5,354 nucleotides of DNA from contig QHQU01000196.1 of the NCBI GenBank assembly GCA_003219925.1, forward strand, positions 1 through 5,354. The letters are read 5' to 3'. This DNA comes from Verrucomicrobiota bacterium. GTDB lineage: Bacteria > Verrucomicrobiota > Verrucomicrobiia > Chthoniobacterales > UBA10450. The notes beneath the pieces were generated by a model, which did no database searches, was not told where the DNA came from, and was given only the letters and a program-made list of their open reading frames with translations. Shown in pieces: positions 3,945 to 5,354 of the stretch (position 1 is its first letter; the number at the start of each line of letters is the position of its first letter). A program made the translations under genes and the position numbers.

Positions 3945-5354
3945 TTATTTCTTCTCGAATACTTCCACCGCGTTCCACTCTTTGTCGGGCGGGGTCTGTT
4001 CATATTCGAGAGAGCGCTCGAGATACATCTTTGCCAGCGAATCATCAGGATAGAATTCCAGGAAGCGCGAGAACAAGATTTTAGCCTGTGTAAAATCACG
4101 ATCGCGGAACTTACGAATTCCTTCCTCATATGTTTCCAGCCAGATCAACAGTTCCTGATCGAGCGTAGCGTTTCGCGCATCGACGATGGCGAAGACATCG
4201 ACCGGTTCGGTCGTTCCTTTGACTTGGGCACGCGCGACGGAACGCAAATGAAATTCGTCGCGAATCAAATCCGCCGCCGCCGTGCCGACAAGAATGTCCA
4301 CTCCATAAATGCGCGTCAGCCCTTCCAAACGCGCCGCCAGATTAACCGCATTGCCGATCACCGTAAGATCGGCGCGATCCTGCGAGCCGATGTTTCCGGC
4401 AAGAACCTGGCCATGATTAATGCCAATGCCCATTCCCAGAGTCATGCGGCCTTCCATTTTCCAGCCGTTGTTTAGTCTCAACAATTCCCGCCGCATCTCG
4501 AGAGCTGCATGCGCGGCCGCCTTCGCATCTTTGGCCACCCCCTGGCTCTTGACGTTTCCCCACACCGCCATGATGCCGTCGCCGATAAATTTATCGAGGG
4601 TACCGTCGTTCTGAAAAACGACTTCGGTCATGGCAGTCAGGTATTCATTCAATTGCCGGACCAATTCTTTTTCGTCTGCTTTCTCACTCAAAGTAGTAAA
4701 ACCGACGATGTCAGAGAAAAGCATCGTGGCCGGCATGCGGGATCCTGTGAGCGAATTGTAGTAGCCGCGAGGATTCTCGAGAATTTCTTTGACCAGGTTC
4801 TTCGAAACGTAACGCTCGAGCGTGCGGCGTGTGCGCAACTTTTCCATACGCTCAATCGCGTAATCGATCCCGAGGGTGCTGACGCCACAGAGCAAAAGGG
4901 TCGACAGCACGGGCACCGATGCGAGAAGGAAACCGGAGCGATCGTAGGCCAGACGGGCAATTGCGAGATAAATCACGGTGATTGCGATGAGCGAGAAAAG
5001 AGAAAGGATTGGACGCCGCAAAAAGGGAATCAAGCCCCATCCGATTATCCCCGCGAGCAGAACGAGACCGAGCATTACGCGCGTCGGTGTCTGCCGCAGA
5101 AATTCATGCGCCTCGGTCGCGGCCATGACCTGCAAATGAACGGCCGGACCGGGCGTAGTCGGATTCAACGGGGTAACAATGAAGTCGTGCCGGATTTGCG
5201 ACGAGGCTCCAACGATTACGATTTTATCTTTAAAAACTGCGCCGTCGGCGTAGTTCGCTTTCCAAAAGGCAGGATGGAAAACCTGCCAGAGGGGGAACGG
5301 CGGATAAGCATCATTAGAGCTAAACCGAAAGAGGTGATCGCGTTGGTCCTGGGG
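3945..5354 (-). CDS. CHASE2-domain class III adenylate/guanylate cyclase (partial, N-terminus off right edge)
   Basis: This is a membrane sensor enzyme expected to make cyclic AMP (or cGMP) in response to a periplasmic signal. The visible part is 469 residues. Residues 1-85 are the end of a CHASE2 sensor domain (KDKIVIVGAS at 42-51, then HDFIVTPLNPTTPG). Three membrane segments follow at about 93-112, 115-134 and 142-162. The catalytic domain spans about 207-385: metal-binding Asp215 in LFSDIVGFTTLS, Lys255 and second metal Asp259 in DKFIGDGIMAVWG, and Asn338/Arg342 in GNAVNLAARLE. All main catalytic residues are present. Thr331 (LTVIG) sits where many class III cyclases have Asp, as in class IIIb enzymes. 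The domain ends with VKGTTEPVDVFAI, and a TPR-like helical tail follows (YEEGIRKFRDRDFTQAKILF). The frame stays open to the edge, so the TTG at 5168 is internal to CHASE2 and not the start. Lys255 favours ATP as substrate. Confidence 0.93.
   Translation of the reverse strand, partial: PQDQRDHLFRFSSNDAYPPFPLWQVFHPAFWKANYADGAVFKDKIVIVGASSQIRHDFIVTPLNPTTPGPAVHLQVMAATEAHEFLRQTPTRVMLGLVLLAGIIGWGLIPFLRRPILSLFSLIAITVIYLAIARLAYDRSGFLLASVPVLSTLLLCGVSTLGIDYAIERMEKLRTRRTLERYVSKNLVKEILENPRGYYNSLTGSRMPATMLFSDIVGFTTLSEKADEKELVRQLNEYLTAMTEVVFQNDGTLDKFIGDGIMAVWGNVKSQGVAKDAKAAAHAALEMRRELLRLNNGWKMEGRMTLGMGIGINHGQVLAGNIGSQDRADLTVIGNAVNLAARLEGLTRIYGVDILVGTAAADLIRDEFHLRSVARAQVKGTTEPVDVFAIVDARNATLDQELLIWLETYEEGIRKFRDRDFTQAKILFSRFLEFYPDDSLAKMYLERSLEYEQTPPDKEWNAVEVFEKK

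Noticed and set aside
3855..4475. 206-residue plus-strand open frame
   Set aside because: Antisense to the cyclase catalytic domain and starts inside a repeat copy; no recognisable domain.
5166..5168. TTG as a start codon for a shorter cyclase
   Set aside because: The frame continues upstream to the window edge with recognisable CHASE2 sequence (KIVIVGAS), so this codon is an internal Leu.

Overview
The window is a bacterial chromosome fragment with four protein genes. From the left: the 5' part of a type II secretion secretin gene (gspD, minus strand, running off the left edge), a small exported NTF2/SnoaL-like protein (plus strand), a complete mpl murein-peptide ligase gene (minus strand), and most of a CHASE2-type class III adenylate/guanylate cyclase gene (minus strand, running off the right edge). 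The mix of a diderm secretion secretin, a meso-DAP peptidoglycan recycling ligase, a CHASE2 cyclase, moderately high GC, non-ATG starts and repeat-rich intergenic DNA suggests a Gram-negative soil bacterium. My best guess is Verrucomicrobia (Chthoniobacterales / Udaeobacter-like). That placement is an inference from gene style, not from a marker gene.

Layout. Bases 1-1155 hold gspD, including the signal peptide and the N0, N1, N2 and start of N3 domains. Bases 1156-1372 are a divergent intergenic region with promoter-like elements and a 15-bp tandem repeat (1320-1358) just before the next gene. Bases 1373-1834 encode the small exported protein. Bases 1835-2358 are a long convergent intergenic region without a believable gene. 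It holds one full (1933-2048) and one truncated (2096-2166) copy of a roughly 115-bp palindromic repeat, a perfect 8-bp-stem hairpin (2276-2294), and short repeats at both ends. Bases 2359-3750 are mpl. Bases 3751-3944 hold a third copy of the palindromic repeat (3800-3912) and a weak terminator-like hairpin behind the cyclase. Bases 3945-5354 are the cyclase.

The four genes do not form an obvious pathway. gspD acts in protein export across the outer membrane, mpl in cytoplasmic cell-wall recycling, and the cyclase in membrane-linked second-messenger signalling. The small NTF2-like protein is probably periplasmic and of unknown function. mpl and the cyclase gene point the same way but are separated by 194 bp containing a repeat and a possible terminator, so an operon is not indicated.

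I did not find a convincing new multi-gene system. The most noteworthy non-gene signal is the dispersed palindromic repeat family, present three times in one orientation and only between genes. It has GTCATCCC / GGGATGAC ends and complementary inner arms, and looks like a REP/MITE-type non-autonomous element.
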